Positions 51,108 to 62,785 are shown, counted from the first letter of the stretch. The stretch is DNA of 64,000 bases from Petaurus breviceps papuanus (GCA_028583685.1 JAMXIF010000058.1:18152341-18216340); one strand, 5' to 3'. A program made the numbers and translations. The notes: generated from the letters alone by a model not told the origin.

Positions 51108-51669
51108 TAAAGGTTAAGTTTTTTAAAGAAACTTTTGTCTATTTACATAGCACCTGGTTCAATTCTGTTTGAAATCTCAGGTGGTACCTGAGTTTTGAAT
51201 ATGGGATTTATCTTGAACAGTTGCCTATCTAGCATGCCCAGAAGATTACTAGAATTCAATAAACCATTGTCAGGCCACTGACAACAGCAACTTTACAAAC
51301 TCTGAGGGGAAGAATGTAGATTCATATCAACATGGACTTGGGAAAGAAGAGAATCCGTGACAGTGTAAAACTAAAAAGATTTCAGGCAAATGAAAAATTT
51401 TATCGTAAGACATTCATATAATATGACCCAGATAATAGCTGATTGTCCTTTGTGGCTTCTGAATAAGAGGTTCATCACTTTATGGTCATTCCACACAAAG
51501 TCTCCTGATTAATTTCATTTTTTTCTTCTTATCCCTGATCTCTGGTTTGCCACTGTGTGCTCTAGGTAATAAACAGAAGGAAAAAGTTTGGGGTCCTAAA
51601 AATATGCTCTTCAGTTACGGACAGGGTTAAGTTAAACTCAGTAATTAGACTGATGTAGACCTAAATGGG

Positions 51670-51770
51670 AAGAAGGTGCCTTCAGAGACTTATTAGGACT
51701 GAGGCAGAGTGAAGTAAGCAGAACCAGAATTACACACAACTAATACAATGTAAATGGGAAGAATATGATC
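51670..51770 (+). repeat. L1 3' UTR scrap
   Basis: The segment 'ggcagagtgaagtaagcaga' then 'accagaattacacacaac' matches the L1 3' region. Confidence 0.5.
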
Positions 51771-52189
51771 ATTTTTAATTCTGATGCCACCTAGAAAAAA
51801 TGATTTTAAAAGTTTGCCTATAGAATAAAGAGGTTTGACAACATTCAGATTAGATTCGTGTTTGGTTGAGACAAGAGCTGTAAATCCATGACCATGGAGT
51901 AGAATTAAAGCAGTGTACAGTATTTATAAGGCTTGTTCTTACAATTCTACAGCTAGATATAGCACAGATTTTGACAAATGGTTCTTATGGGAAACTCTCC
52001 ATGACTTTATTTAACTGTGGCCATATGAACTTCTACATGAATTTGTAATGCGAGAATGCTGGGAAAGAAATATGAGATTTTGTTGCTGTTTTTTTTTTAA
52101 GAAATTCAAAAAACATTTCCAGATTTGAAATTTTTGTGTATCAGTCTTAGCTCCACACCTATGTTTAATAATAATATTGCTAGTGTTGT

Positions 52190-52435
52190 TATGGTGCTTT
52201 AAGGTTTTGCAAAGCATTTTATGTGTTATCTAATTTGATTCACACAACAATCTTATAAAGGAGGTGTTAGTATTCCTATTTTATAGACAAGGAAACTGAG
52301 TTTGGAAGAGGTTAAGTTACTTACTCAGGGTCACCCACATCTAGGAAGTCTCTGAGATAGAATTTGAACTCAGGCCTTCCTGACTCTGAATGCTAGCACT
52401 CTATCCACTGTACCTGCTAGCTTCCTAATAAATAA
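52190..52435 (-). repeat. MIR/THER1-like SINE
   Basis: Landmarks are 'aaggttttgcaaagcatttt', 'gacaaggaaactgagtttgg' and 'actctatccactgtacctgc'. A second MIR-like trace follows at about 52490-52600. Confidence 0.7.
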
Positions 52436-52846
52436 AATAGGCCACTATATTTTATCATGGAAGGATGGTGATCAGTTCAAACTGAATTATAGTTCTCATT
52501 TTATAGAGGAGGAAGCTGAGGTTTAAAAAAGTTAAGTAACTTAAAGTAACACAGTAGTTAACAGTTAAAACCAGGATTTAAACCTAAGTCTCTCGATTCC
52601 TGCTCTAGGGGCTCAAAAGACTTTAAAGTCTAAGAAGTTTTATTTCTCTAATCAGTCTTTCCTGGTGTTTCTGGTCGTCTATTCCATTTTTTAATATTTT
52701 CTTCTTTCATCATGCCTTCAGTTCAGTAGTTACCCTACTGAGTAAATGGACTAAGAAATAGTATATCCACCAAAAAAGCAAGAAACTAAAGGGGAAAAAA
52801 AGTCAATGCTAGCTACCAGGGTGAACCTGACTTCTGGAATGACTTA

Positions 52847-52920
52847 TTTTTATCATCATCATCATCACCATGACCACCACGATCATCATCCCCATGACCA
52901 CCACGATCATCATCCCCCTC
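52847..52920. repeat. ATC/CAC-rich interrupted microsatellite with a 24-bp tandem copy
   Basis: An ATC run is followed by two near-perfect copies of atgaccaccacgatcatcat plus cccc. One + frame reads as His/Asp-rich peptide, but nothing supports coding. Confidence 0.85.
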
Positions 52921-54166
52921 CTCATATTATTATTTTGCAAGTGAATTCTTTAGTTTGTCCTATAGCTGTGGTAAGATCATTGATCCCAACAGAGGATGGG
53001 AGGAAAGTGTATGGGATGAGAATGTAGAGAACAAATTTCTTCCTCTGCTATCATATCGGCAAAGTCTGGTTTCTGGTTACTATACAAGTACTTATAAAAA
53101 GTATTTGGACCAAAAAAAATTTTTTTGTTTGAATGATGTTATAAATTATAATGTAAATTATTGGGAAAGCATTATTCCATTTATGAAATTATATGTATAG
53201 ACAACTTCACCAAGAATGCTTCTATTACATAAAGCAAGGCATAACTGCACTGGATAAAATTGCTGCTTTTAATGCAGCTTGTTTCAATGTGTACTCTATA
53301 ATCTATTTCCTTTTCTGAGTTCTAATCCAGAAGAAACCAGGCTTCTTTAATGAAATGCTTTCCTTACAAAACCATCTGTTATATTCTTTGCCTTGTGTAA
53401 TTCAAACTAATTTAGCCACAGAATACTTTTTAGCATTTGAAATATATTAACAGAATCCATAAATGAAAAGCTATGAGGTCAAAACCACAGGCAGCTCTGA
53501 GTATATTAGCCAGAGTTCCAACTCAGACAATATAGAATTGTGTTTTGGTAAAAGTAAGCCACAAAGTGAAGGCTGGTGCTGAGGTGGCTCCTCTTCTTCA
53601 AGTTTTTCCTTTATAATTCTGGAGAGGTCAAGAATGTGTGTGTGATGTGACTATGTTAGGAGAAACAGGGTGGACTAGGTCTTCTGTCTCCGCCTACACC
53701 TCTTTGAGGATGCCAGTTGCTGTCAACAAGTCTTCCTTCCTAATCCATTCTAGCTGGAAGAAGGGAGGGAGGTCTGTGGCTTGGCACAGCAATCCTATCC
53801 CCATCAGTTGTGGTTTCATCAGCTGACCTGAGAAAGTTATACAGAGGCAGAGTATGTCTTTAAAAAAATGAACAAACATTGGCCTTTTTTCAAGGAATTT
53901 TTATTTACGCCATTGCAAAACACAGTTTAGGAAACACTGTTTTAGCTTCCTATTTTAAAAACTTAAAAACAAGAAGAAATGTGAAGGTTGACTTTTTTTT
54001 GGAGCAAATTAACTGTGCTCCAAATGTTAATCACAGTGCTATGGTCTTTTTTTTTTTCCTGTTCTAAGTTTTGTTACTCCTACAACACCATATACACCAT
54101 CTTATGACTTTGGGCAGGGCCCTCATATGTCTCTACATAGGTTTCCTCATTTTTAAACCGAAGGGG

Positions 54167-54681
54167 TGTAGCAGCAAGCAGCGTCCTCAGGGTTTGCTGC
54201 CAACACAGGTTCTTAGATCTGCTTTGTTAAAGGTAAGCAACTCAAAATGGGTTAACAAGCTTACTTTAATCAGTCAAACATATATCATTTACCTCGTTCA
54301 GGGGAAAAAGGTCAGCACCCTGAACTTCAAAGTACACAGGCAGAATTATAAAGACAGAATCAGATCAAGTAGACAGATTTCAAACTGTCCAACCATTACA
54401 TCCATACCCAATCAACATCTGGGTTTCAAAGCCGGGGGCGCTCTGGACAACGGCTTCCCATAATCCAGATCAAATCACAGAACACTTCTCAAAGTGAGCC
54501 CCAAAACAAAGCTACACATCAGGGCTTATATAGCCTTCTCCTAGCTCAGAGAATGTAACAACCTTATTGACTCACTGGCCAATCAAGAAGTATCTACTGA
54601 AAAACAAGCCTCCCACCCCAGGCTCCAGGTGCACTTTAGCCTAGGGGCAGGGAAGATCTTTAAATTTACATTTCCATTACA
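54167..54681 (-). mobile_element. Solo LTR of an endogenous retrovirus (fossil)
   Basis: A 515-bp element reads TG...CA on the minus strand (TGTAATGGAA at 54681, GCTGCTACA at 54167). It is flanked by the 5-bp duplication AGGGG at 54162-54166 and 54682-54686. A TATATAA-type box (near 54525-54532) and an ATTAAA polyadenylation motif (near 54264-54270) are in the right order for U3-R-U5. No internal retroviral sequence is present, so it is a solo LTR. The class is unknown; the 5-bp duplication fits several ERV groups. The intact duplications suggest moderate to young age. Confidence 0.82.
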
Positions 54682-55589
54682 AGGGGTTAAATTAAGGGAC
54701 CTTAAGTCCCTCAGGTCTATGATAATGAAGTAATTTCTACCCAGTCTCCCTACTCACCTAAGGCCATACAATTCAAGCTGTTTAGATATAAAACCTTTTA
54801 AATAAATATTTTTTAATGGAAAAGTGTCCAAGACATAGGAAATTCATACATATTTGTGAAATTTCTATTTTGCTTTCATTGGCTAAGCCTGAGAAAGTGG
54901 AAGGAAAAACCCATTTCTTCCAACTATGCTTGTGTTGCTGCTCCCCAAAATAACGAAGGACCCAGAGAAGGTAAACTTATCAGGGAAAATGTCAAGGTGA
55001 ACAGGGCTTGCAATGTCTGCTCCTCAGAAATCCCAAGTAAGGGAGAGATCATTAAATTCACAGAATTCTTTTAACCTTTCTTACTATAAGGTCTCTGCTA
55101 AAAAAAAAAAAATTTAAACACTTTGAAGTATTATAAACATATTCAAGTTTTAGCTAATAGCCTGTGTAAATAACACCATGAAACAGTAAGTGCCGAAGGA
55201 TCCTATCTGGGGAGTTGGTCACTTCAGAGGACCCACTGTACCAGGCTCCCTAACAATAACAGAGGTACTAAGTAACAAAGCTAGTATTCAAAAGCAGGCC
55301 TTTCGAAGTTACTGTTTGAATTCAATCCTCTCTAAGCATAATTCAGCACTTAGACATTATCACGGCACTAGGTGCTGGGGACCATATAAAGATGAAGCAC
55401 CTGGGGCCCCCTTTCTCCCCAAAAAGTGCCCCCAGAAAAGCAACAGCAGGAGCCCCGAACAACAAATACTCGTTGGATTTGACAAGATGCAAACTGCAGA
55501 GAGGGTCGAGTGTGTCTCCCTCATTCCAATGGAGCTCCCTGAGGGCGGTTTCCTCCTCCGTAAAAGGATAAGGCAAGCTCTAGTGTAGT

Positions 55590-56250
55590 CCAGTGTAGTC
55601 ATTTGGTACTCGCCGGTCACCCGGATTCTTTCTGGACCTCTCGCCCTTCTCCCGACTTGGCTTGCAGCGCCGTCAAGGTGAGAAGCGCCCATCCGGGCCG
55701 AGGGCGGGCGGGACGGGGGCGGGGCTAGAGCAAGGCCAAGAAGGGGAGGGTTCCAAAGGGAGGCCCGTTGCTGGGGTAACCAGGAGTGTAGTCGCGCGCT
55801 CCCAGGGGAGCTGCCTCATAGCTCGGGCTCCAGATCCAGGGGCTGGGGTGGGAGCACAACAGCTACTCCCAGGGCAGGCCCAAGGGGTTGCTCCCAAAAC
55901 TGTGAGGGACTGGCAGGTCAAGGCAGTCGGGCAGGGGACCGGGACCGAACTTGGAGTGAGAGGGCCGAAGAAGAGGCGAGGTGAGAACTGGAGGAGTGGA
56001 CGCAGCAGGGCAGCCTCCTCGAGACCGCCTTCTCGCCTCGAGGCGTCTGGGGGCGGGGAGCCTGGCGGAGCCGCGTTCTCAGGGTCTCTGCGCAGGCGTG
56101 GCTGAGGACCGAGCTGGGTACCGAGCTGGGGGCAGGTGCTGGGCGCGCTTGTACCCGTGGTCGTCTCCCGCTTGAGGAAGCTCCCCTCTACCAGTGAAGG
56201 TCTTTGGAACACAGAGGTTGCCCTGGGTCCCCCAGTTTAATCCTAACCCC
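55590..56250 (+). promoter_or_regulatory. AGBL3: CpG island, probable AGBL3 promoter
   Basis: This block of about 650 bp is sharply GC- and CpG-rich in an AT-rich region. GC boxes lie at 55699-55727 (gggcgggcgggacgggggcg). Two strong donor-like sites follow possible first exons: GTCAAG/gtgaga at 55677 and GGCGAG/gtgaga at 55980. There is no TATA box. Its position 2 kb upstream of the AGBL3 first coding exon supports the assignment. The overlapping ORFs on both strands are due to GC bias. Confidence 0.78.
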
Positions 56251-56649
56251 CCAAAAGTAGCCTTGAAGATGGGTCAGCCCCGTGTTGTCTAGGGGCTGAC
56301 ACGCCCCGCTCCCTTACCATCCGTTTTGTGTATTTCTCCTGGGGACCAGGGTTTCCCTAGTTAATTTAAATGAGGGATATTAATACACCAAATTACTTAA
56401 GTTCTGCGAAGTTTGGGTAACGAGAAGGGACCTTAAAGGTCATCGAGGCCAACCCATTCATTTGACAGATGAAGAAACTTTTGTCCAGAGATTTGAATTG
56501 ACTTGGCAGAAGCCCATTGGATATCGCCTTTTCACTGTCAGCCTTGCAAACTGTGCTTTTTTGTGTTTTTGCAAGACTATACAAATCAGCAACGAGCCGT
56601 GGGACACAGTAGTCTTGGAGTTACCAGAGGGAGGAAGACGGGAGTTCTG

Positions 56650-56845
56650 ATCCCATCTCCAGCACTTACTGGCTGGGTGATTATGGGCAAGTCATTTCAT
56701 CGATGTCTGCCTCAATTTCCTCAACTGTAAAATGCGAATAATAGTAACACCCACCTCCCGCGGTTATTTTCAGGAGCAAATGAGATAATATTTGCCAAGC
56801 TCTTAGCACATTACATAGTAGGCACTTAATAAATGCTTGTTTCCT
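56650..56845 (+). repeat. MIR/THER1-like SINE
   Basis: Landmarks are 'ctgatcccatctccagcac', 'cctcaactgtaaaatgcgaa' and 'aggcacttaataaatgct'. Confidence 0.75.
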
Positions 56846-57190
56846 TCCTTCCAATCATTGTCATTCTCCCCAAACTGAAGTTTCAGCTCAATAGCTAACT
56901 TTTTGTCCAGGCCTTTTCTTACTAGTAGTAGAGCTTGTTTTGCAAATTTCTCAGGCTCCTTAATGGAATTCCTGACCTGGGCTAGACCAAGTACTAAAAC
57001 ACAATCACTAATTTCCCGAAGAGGAGAACAAAAGTCACTGAATATCAAAAATAAAATTTCCTACTATCCATCCTTCCCATTGCTTAATAGCAAAGATATC
57101 CTCTAATAAAACATAAGGAAACTTGAAGTGTAGGGAAGAACAGAAGGCTGCAGAGACACTTTGATCATTCTGTTTCCACTCTTTTCACAG

Positions 57191-57252
57191 TTATGGAATG
57201 CTAAAATAGTTATGAGGTGCAGCTGTCACAAATGAGTAAGCAACTGATGGAG
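57191..57252 (+). other. AGBL3: Candidate AGBL3 5'-untranslated exon (62 nt)
   Basis: The sequence is bounded by a strong acceptor (tgtttccactcttttcacag) and a strong donor (ATGGAG/gtgagt). It contains several ATGs, each with a short frame. Two stop inside the exon and one runs into the next exon and stops there. It would therefore carry upstream ORFs. No transcript evidence is available here. Confidence 0.45.
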
Positions 57253-58034
57253 GTGAGTATCTGAGCACAGTGAAAACTGGAAGAGATATCAGTGTTGGAA
57301 TGCTGAAACGTGTTAAGGTGTTAGAGGAACAACAGACGCAGAACAAATCAAGTAGATTGAATCTATGGATCTAAGAAGCCAGAAAGCAACCACAGTGTAT
57401 TTCCTTTTAATCTTAAAATGGAATATAGCTGTAAGATAGACATGAGAATCTTTGGAAAATTTCCTATATCTTAAGATTGTATTCCTTTGCTATACTGATA
57501 AATACTGTAAAACTTTGACCAACCTCAATACTTAACAGAAGAATAGACTGTTTTGATGAATGCATTTTCTGATTGATTAAAATATATAGTATTAATATAA
57601 TTTTCTGTATTTTATATTAATATAAATGTGATTTATTATTTGATGATTCAGCATATTGTAATGGTTTAAAGTTATCATTTTGGACATATTCTTGTTGTGT
57701 ATATATATATAAAGATAAGGTGTGAGAGATTGGGGAGAATCCAAGATTTTTCCAAAGAAATTGCTTTTCCAGTGCATCCCTGATATGAGCTTATTTGGTG
57801 TGATTTGCTTCTTTCCCCCATGCAGTTTTCCCTAGTTGAAGGGAAGAGAATTTCAGTTAATTTAATTTTTCAGTTATTTGCATTCTGATTAAGTGGATAC
57901 TCAGTTTTCATTATTTAAGCATATTTAAAGGCACTAAAATAAGAATGTCCTGTTTACAATTTATATTATTTTAGTATTTATTATAATAAACACTTCTAGA
58001 GTTATAAAATAATTCCTTAGAAATTTTTTTGCAG

Positions 58035-58151
58035 TTTGCCTAAATGCAAAAAAAAGAAAATTTCAGGCTTGCACGTTGGGAAAAAATGTCAGAAGAGTCA
58101 GACAAAGATGAACTGCTTACAGACCGAACAACCAGTGATGAAGATGAGTTG
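58035..58151 (+). other. AGBL3: AGBL3 first coding exon including 5' UTR part
   Basis: The acceptor is attttttttgcag at 58034. An alternative acceptor (atttcag before gcttgcacg) exists about 30 bases further on. The coding part begins at 58086. Confidence 0.75.
58086..58151 (+). CDS. AGBL3: AGBL3 coding exon 1
   Basis: It has 22 codons, MSEESDKDELLTDRTTSDED plus EL, ending at donor GAGTTG/gtatgt in phase 0. This is the acidic N-terminal leader before the carboxypeptidase region. Confidence 0.88.
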
Positions 58152-59217
58152 GTATGTTTTCTTTTATGCTACTTGATTTTTGTAAAACTCCTTAATGTAG
58201 CCTGCAAATTCTGAGCTTAATTGTTTTTATGACTATTCTAGGATTCTTTATATGAAGCAGTGTATGTCATAAATATTAATGTAATTTAATATTTAAATTG
58301 TTAAAGAATGCCATATGTTGAAAATGATACATTCCAACCACATGGAATTTGCCCTGGCTAAGAAAAATTTAAATGAATCTGTGATCTCATCAATGTGGAT
58401 TTTCCTTCCAGTGAAGTAGATCTTAACTCATCTATGTCTAAATATCCTATGTTCTTGAACTTTTGGCTATACCTTCACCACAGGCCCCTCTACCTACCCC
58501 CCCAATAATCTACTAGTGACCTGAATTAATGATGTTATCTTGATGCAGTATTTTATCTAAAAAATTCTAGTTCTTCATTAAGATGTAGGTATGAAATTAT
58601 GATTTGTAATTCATATCCATTTATTTTATACATAAAGTTTTCATCTTACATATCATCATAATAGGTTTGCTCTGCCTTTGAGGTCACAGAGGACAAGGAC
58701 TTAAATGGGGAAAGTAAAGAAACAAAAACATGACTTTCTTTTCTAATTATCTTAAACAGTTAAATGCATCTATTTTGCATTTCTAAGTGATTTACTTGAC
58801 TCCATTAAATTAGAAATGATCTTGTAAATTGTGATTCTAAAGTAAACATGGAAAAAAATGTAAAATCTTTGTTTCCTTTGTAACTTTCTTCCTAATTTTA
58901 ACCTTGTGATATATTTTGCCACCAACTTCCTTTAACTTTAGTCTGTGGGTGGCACATAGTCTTGGCAATATGTCAGACCCAAAGAACTCCCCAGTGACAG
59001 AATGCCATGTTCAAGGTGATTCAAATTCAGCTGCACTGCAGCCACTGGCACCTCAGTTAGTTCTTTGATTTCCACCTAGCAGCTACTATAGTAGGATTGG
59101 TGATACTTTTAGGTTTTTGGATTTGTTTATGTTTTAAAATAAATCTCTTGTTTTAGGATAATGATACCTTTGTGAAATTTGTAAGCGAAGATCTCCATCG
59201 GTGTGCACTGTTTACAG
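58086..59217 (+). CDS. AGBL3: AGBL3 coding region, first 42 codons (partial)
   Basis: The join is 58086-58151 and 59157-59217, continuing beyond the window. AGBL3 (CCP3) is a cytosolic M14-family carboxypeptidase that trims glutamates from tubulin and other proteins. The 42 complete codons read MSEESDKDELLTDRTTSDED then ELDNDTFVKFVSEDLHRCAL and FT, close to human MSEDSEKEDYSDRTISDEDE followed by MKFVSEDLHRCALLT. The ATG at 58086 is in context aaaaaATGt. The position just downstream of CALD1 on the same strand fits mammalian synteny. The catalytic domain lies outside the window. Confidence 0.9.
58152..59156 (+). other. AGBL3: AGBL3 intron
   Basis: About 1 kb of AT-rich sequence with no repeat I can name. 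It ends tcttgttttag. Confidence 0.85.
59157..59217 (+). CDS. AGBL3: AGBL3 coding exon 2
   Basis: It encodes DNDTFVKFVSEDLHRCALFT plus one base of the next codon, and the donor is TTTACAG/gtttga. FVSEDLHRCAL is identical to human AGBL3. The next exon, which should open with the DSFGDPFFPRT-type segment, is not in the window. Confidence 0.92.
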
Positions 59218-59384
59218 GTTTGAGCTCACACATTCACTCTTGATTCTCTTTATGATGACACTCTAAATTGGATGGAAGGTAGGAAGCTCTAGAGAAGTTC
59301 TAGCAATAGAGCATGTGGGGAGAATAAAAGGCAAAATGGGTGGGAAGGGAAAGAGAAATTTGAGATTCTTCTTCTTATGGCCTT

Positions 59385-59600
59385 ATTGCCATGGTACAGT
59401 GGAAAGAACATTGGATTCAGAGTCAGTTAGAAGATCTGGGTTCAAATTTTCACTCTGTTTCTTTAGAGTTGGGTCTGTGTGATCTTGGTCACACACACAC
59501 GTAGTCAAACATCTCTGGGCATTAGTTACCTTGTTTAAAATGAAGAGATTGCAAAAGATAATGCCTGAAGAACTTTTTTCCAGTTCTAAATCCTCCAATT
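59385..59600 (+). repeat. MIR/THER1-like SINE
   Basis: Landmarks are 'ggtacagtggaaagaacatt', 'gatctgggttcaaattttc' and 'taccttgtttaaaatgaaga'. Confidence 0.7.
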
Positions 59601-60379
59601 CTATTACCATGCTAAATAAGAATATTTTATCGTGCAAATGCACTTTGTTTTAAGTAAACCTCAACATATGGAAATCTAAATTAAAAATAAAGTAAGAGTT
59701 GATTATTTTCTTTTTTAAAATAAACTATTCCTATATTGGTAGTTTGATTTAATTTACAAGATATCAGCTACACACATCTTTGTGGAGGTACATAATAGTA
59801 GTAGCTCACATTTTATGTAGGTTTTCTAATGCAGTGCTGCTTATGATTAATCCTTTGATTTTGTCTATAATGTTTTGCAAATTATCATGTCTCTCCACTT
59901 GGCAGAAACATTAAATTTTGCTGGCTGAGGCTGTATCTAGACCCTTTTGACTAATGACAGATGCCTGCTATAGTAACTTTTATATTATAAAGTATCCTAA
60001 GAAATAAAGAATGCTCCTAAAAAGTCTTAGTGCAGCTTTGAGATGAAAACTTTAATACTCTAATAACCAGAGTGAAAACAAATGTCTTTACTTTTATCCA
60101 CATCCCAATTTTTAGTGTTAACAGATATTTTTTTAAACAGATCAGGGAACTACTGTGGTCTGCTGGGTAATCTTAATCTTTTTAATTTGTTGTTGATTTG
60201 ACCTTTGCTCTAATCAGTGATCTCATTATACACATGATTCTGAAATGACTACCACTCACATTAGTAACAGATCTTTTAAGATGTTCTTGCCACATTCAAT
60301 TACTTTTATTTATCTTCTTTAAGAGAATATATTCAGGCATGAGGCTTCTAAATAATTTACAAGCCTTTGGCCTCTTTCA

Positions 60380-61360
60380 TTTAATCTCAGATGATATTTT
60401 GCAACACATTTTTTCCACCATCTTCCTCTGTCCTCACCTTTACTTTGAAGTCACTCAGTATTAAGGTATCTGTTGACTTGTTTTGGAAGACTTTATCAAA
60501 TTCTTTGTGTCTAAACCAGACATTGGTGCATAAGCTATAGTTATCTTCATTGTGGTCTGTTTGTCACCCTTTATGGGCACTCAAGGTGAAAGGAGCAAGT
60601 GTTGTGAAAAATGTTCATGACATCATAGATCTATAACTAGAAGGTATCTCAGTCCATTCTGAGGTTCTGAACCATCTAGTCTAACACTTTCATTTTACAA
60701 TTGAGGAAAGTGAGACCCTGGAAGATTAAGTGACTTTACAAGGTCACTCAGGTAGTAAACATCAGATGTAGAATCTGAACCCTGGTTGTCTGAGTACATA
60801 ATCAGTGGTCTTCTTTCTACACAGTTGTTTTTCCTTGTCTTTGAGAGCTCTATTAAACCAGTACTGCCAAGATGTTCACTTCTCCAAGAGAATCTGTGAG
60901 ACATACTTCCACTTAGCTGAAACTTCTTTTTGTCTTCTGGTTTTGTTTTTGAAAATGTCAATGGGGCATATTTCAGTTTCTTCAATAGTGTATCAATTTA
61001 GTCATTGGCCAAAGATTTCATAATAAGAGTACAGCAGTTAAATGAATGTCCCTAAATTTTCTGAAACTTCTAATTCATTCTGCATGTATATCTCTTATAT
61101 GGATCATATTGGTTAGAGAATTAATCACCTAGTAGTCAACCTATTGATGATTATCCCCTCTCTACTTACCCGAACTGGTCTATAAATAGCAGATGCAGTC
61201 TTTCATGGGGACCACAGTTGAACTCTTTCCATCTTGATAGAATGTGCTAGAGCCTGCACTTTGTTGGAAAAACCATTGAAAAGCTTTGGTTACCTCCATA
61301 CCACAATTAAGAATTTTCTGGAGGGGAAAAGTGAAACTACAGAAAAATTGACCCCAAAGC
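60380..61360 (-). repeat. Possible RTE/BovB LINE remnant, split by a MIR
   Basis: Parts such as 'tttgaagtcactcagtatta' and 'gtgtctaaaccagacattgg' resemble RTE-type ORF sequence in reverse complement. A MIR-like SINE at 60630-60825 interrupts it. It is strongly decayed and the family is uncertain. Confidence 0.35.
60630..60825 (-). repeat. MIR-like SINE
   Basis: Landmarks are 'tttacaattgaggaaagtga', 'aggtcactcaggtagtaaa' and 'gaatctgaaccctggttgtc'. Confidence 0.7.
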
Positions 61361-61589
61361 CAACTAAATCAGATCATCCTGTGAACATTTATATTATGTA
61401 AAATGGAAGTTACTAGCATTTTCATAGTGATCTCTCTTAATTCCCATTGAAAGTGGAGTTACCACATCTAAACTACAATCTTACCATATACAATATGAAG
61501 TGTGTGAAATAGAAGCACTTTAAGAAAATTAAGTTGGGAAGAGCTGTTGGATATGTCCAAATACAAATGAAATACGTATTGGAGAAGAC

Positions 61590-62035
61590 AAAATTTAAAG
61601 GTACATGGGGATCAAGTGTCAAAGTATCTTAAAGAAGGGAAGATTATATTATTATAATGGTAGGCAAGAGGCAGTGAGCTTCTGAACCAAGGTGGTGGCC
61701 ATGTGAGTAGAGAAGAGAAATGCAAGAGATGTTGCAGAGGTAGAAACAATAAAACTTGGGAATTGATTAGATATGAGGGGTGAAAGAGGGGATGAATCCA
61801 GGATGACTCCAAGGTTACATATTTAGATGGCCTCAGCAGAAATGGGGACCTCTAGAACAGGTATATAGGTGTTGGGGATAGATTAGTTACATTTTAGACA
61901 TTCTAAGATGGAGAATTTGCTGAGACATCCAGGTGGGAATATATAAGAGGTAATTGGAAGTACCTGGCGTTGAGAAGAAGATCAGGGCTGTATGTCAAGA
62001 TTTAAGGGTCATCTGTGTGAAGTTAATTAATTCCA
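61590..62035 (-). repeat. L2 LINE fragment
   Basis: L2 reverse-complement order is present: 'ggaattgattagatatgagg', 'ccaggatgactccaaggtta', 'gacatccaggtgggaatat' and 'tcaagatttaagggtcatc'. Confidence 0.75.
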
Positions 62036-62269
62036 TGGGAACTAATGAGTTCTCAGTCACTCCTAGATCCTGACAGTAATTATTTGTAGCAATGTGGCTA
62101 TCCCCTCTGGGAACTACCCCTCCTCCCACCATCTGCCAATGTGTGAGTGTAGGTTTAGGTGATCAAGCCAAGCAAGAAATAGAAAAGAAAAGGGAAATCC
62201 CTGGTCCATGTTATAAATCTCCTCATGCATCTCTGAATTCTTCATGTTCATCATTTCCTAATAATGTAA

Positions 62270-62535
62270 TAATATCACACTAAATTAATGTACCATAATT
62301 TATTCAGCCATTACATAGACAACAGGCACCTACATTCCAATTCTCAGCCATCACATAAAGTGTTACCATATTTTTGTGTATATGGGACCTTTCTGCCTTT
62401 GACCTCCTTGGTATATATGACTATCAGTGGACTCTGAATCAAAGGCATGGATATTTTAAACATACTTTAAGCATAATTCCAAATTGCTTTTTAGAATTGT
62501 TAGACTAGTTTGTAGCTCCAACAATTGAGCATTTG
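62270..62535 (-). repeat. L1 LINE 3' fragment
   Basis: The reverse complement of the L1 3' region: 'taatttattcagccattac', 'agcataattccaaattgct' and 'gtttgtagctccaacaatt'. Confidence 0.7.
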
Positions 62536-62539
62536 TCTT

Positions 62540-62785
62540 GAGCTACTAGATGCATAATAGAGTGCTGGACCTGGTGTCAGGAAGGTTCATCTTCTTGAAT
62601 TCAAATCTGGTCTCAGATACTATGTGACCCTTGGCAAATCACTTAACCCTGTTTGCCTCAGTTTCCTCATCACTAAAATGAACTGGAGAAGGAAATGGCA
62701 AACCATTCCAATGTCTTTGCCAAGAAAACCCCAAATGGGGTCATGAAGAGTTGGACATGACTAAAATGACTGAACAACAACAATA
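62540..62785 (+). repeat. Marsupial tRNA-derived SINE, long form
   Basis: It has a tRNA-like head ('gagctactagatgcataata') and a complete long 3' part ('aactggagaaggaaatggca', 'aagaaaaccccaaatggggt', 'gactgaacaacaacaa'). It abuts the L1 piece. Confidence 0.88.

Larger units (their letters stand above)
50056..55589. other. Intergenic region between CALD1 and AGBL3
   Basis: It contains L2, MIR and L1 traces, a young SINE (50949-51107), an interrupted ATC/CAC repeat (52847-52920) and a solo LTR (54167-54681). The stretches 51130-51660, 52610-52840, 52930-54160 and 54690-55589 have nothing I can name. ORFs in them (for example 55190-55588) match no family I know. Confidence 0.85.
55678..58034 (+). 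other. AGBL3: AGBL3 5' introns
   Basis: It contains the rest of the CpG island, a MIR-like SINE pair (about 56405-56480 minus, 56650-56845 plus) and the probable untranslated exon 57191-57252. The rest is AT-rich and unassigned. Confidence 0.65.

Noticed and set aside
52806-53027. His/Asp-rich ORF, possible metal-binding peptide
   Set aside because: The His run is one reading frame of an ATC/CAC microsatellite.
55190-55588. 132-codon plus-strand ORF before the CpG island
   Set aside because: No recognisable domain, poor start context, and an opposite-strand ORF over the same region. It looks like chance.
55662-56212. ORFs of 147 and 179 codons on opposite strands in the CpG island
   Set aside because: High GC content lowers stop frequency. 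Both strands are open at once, composition is Pro/Arg/Gly-rich, and nothing recognisable is encoded.
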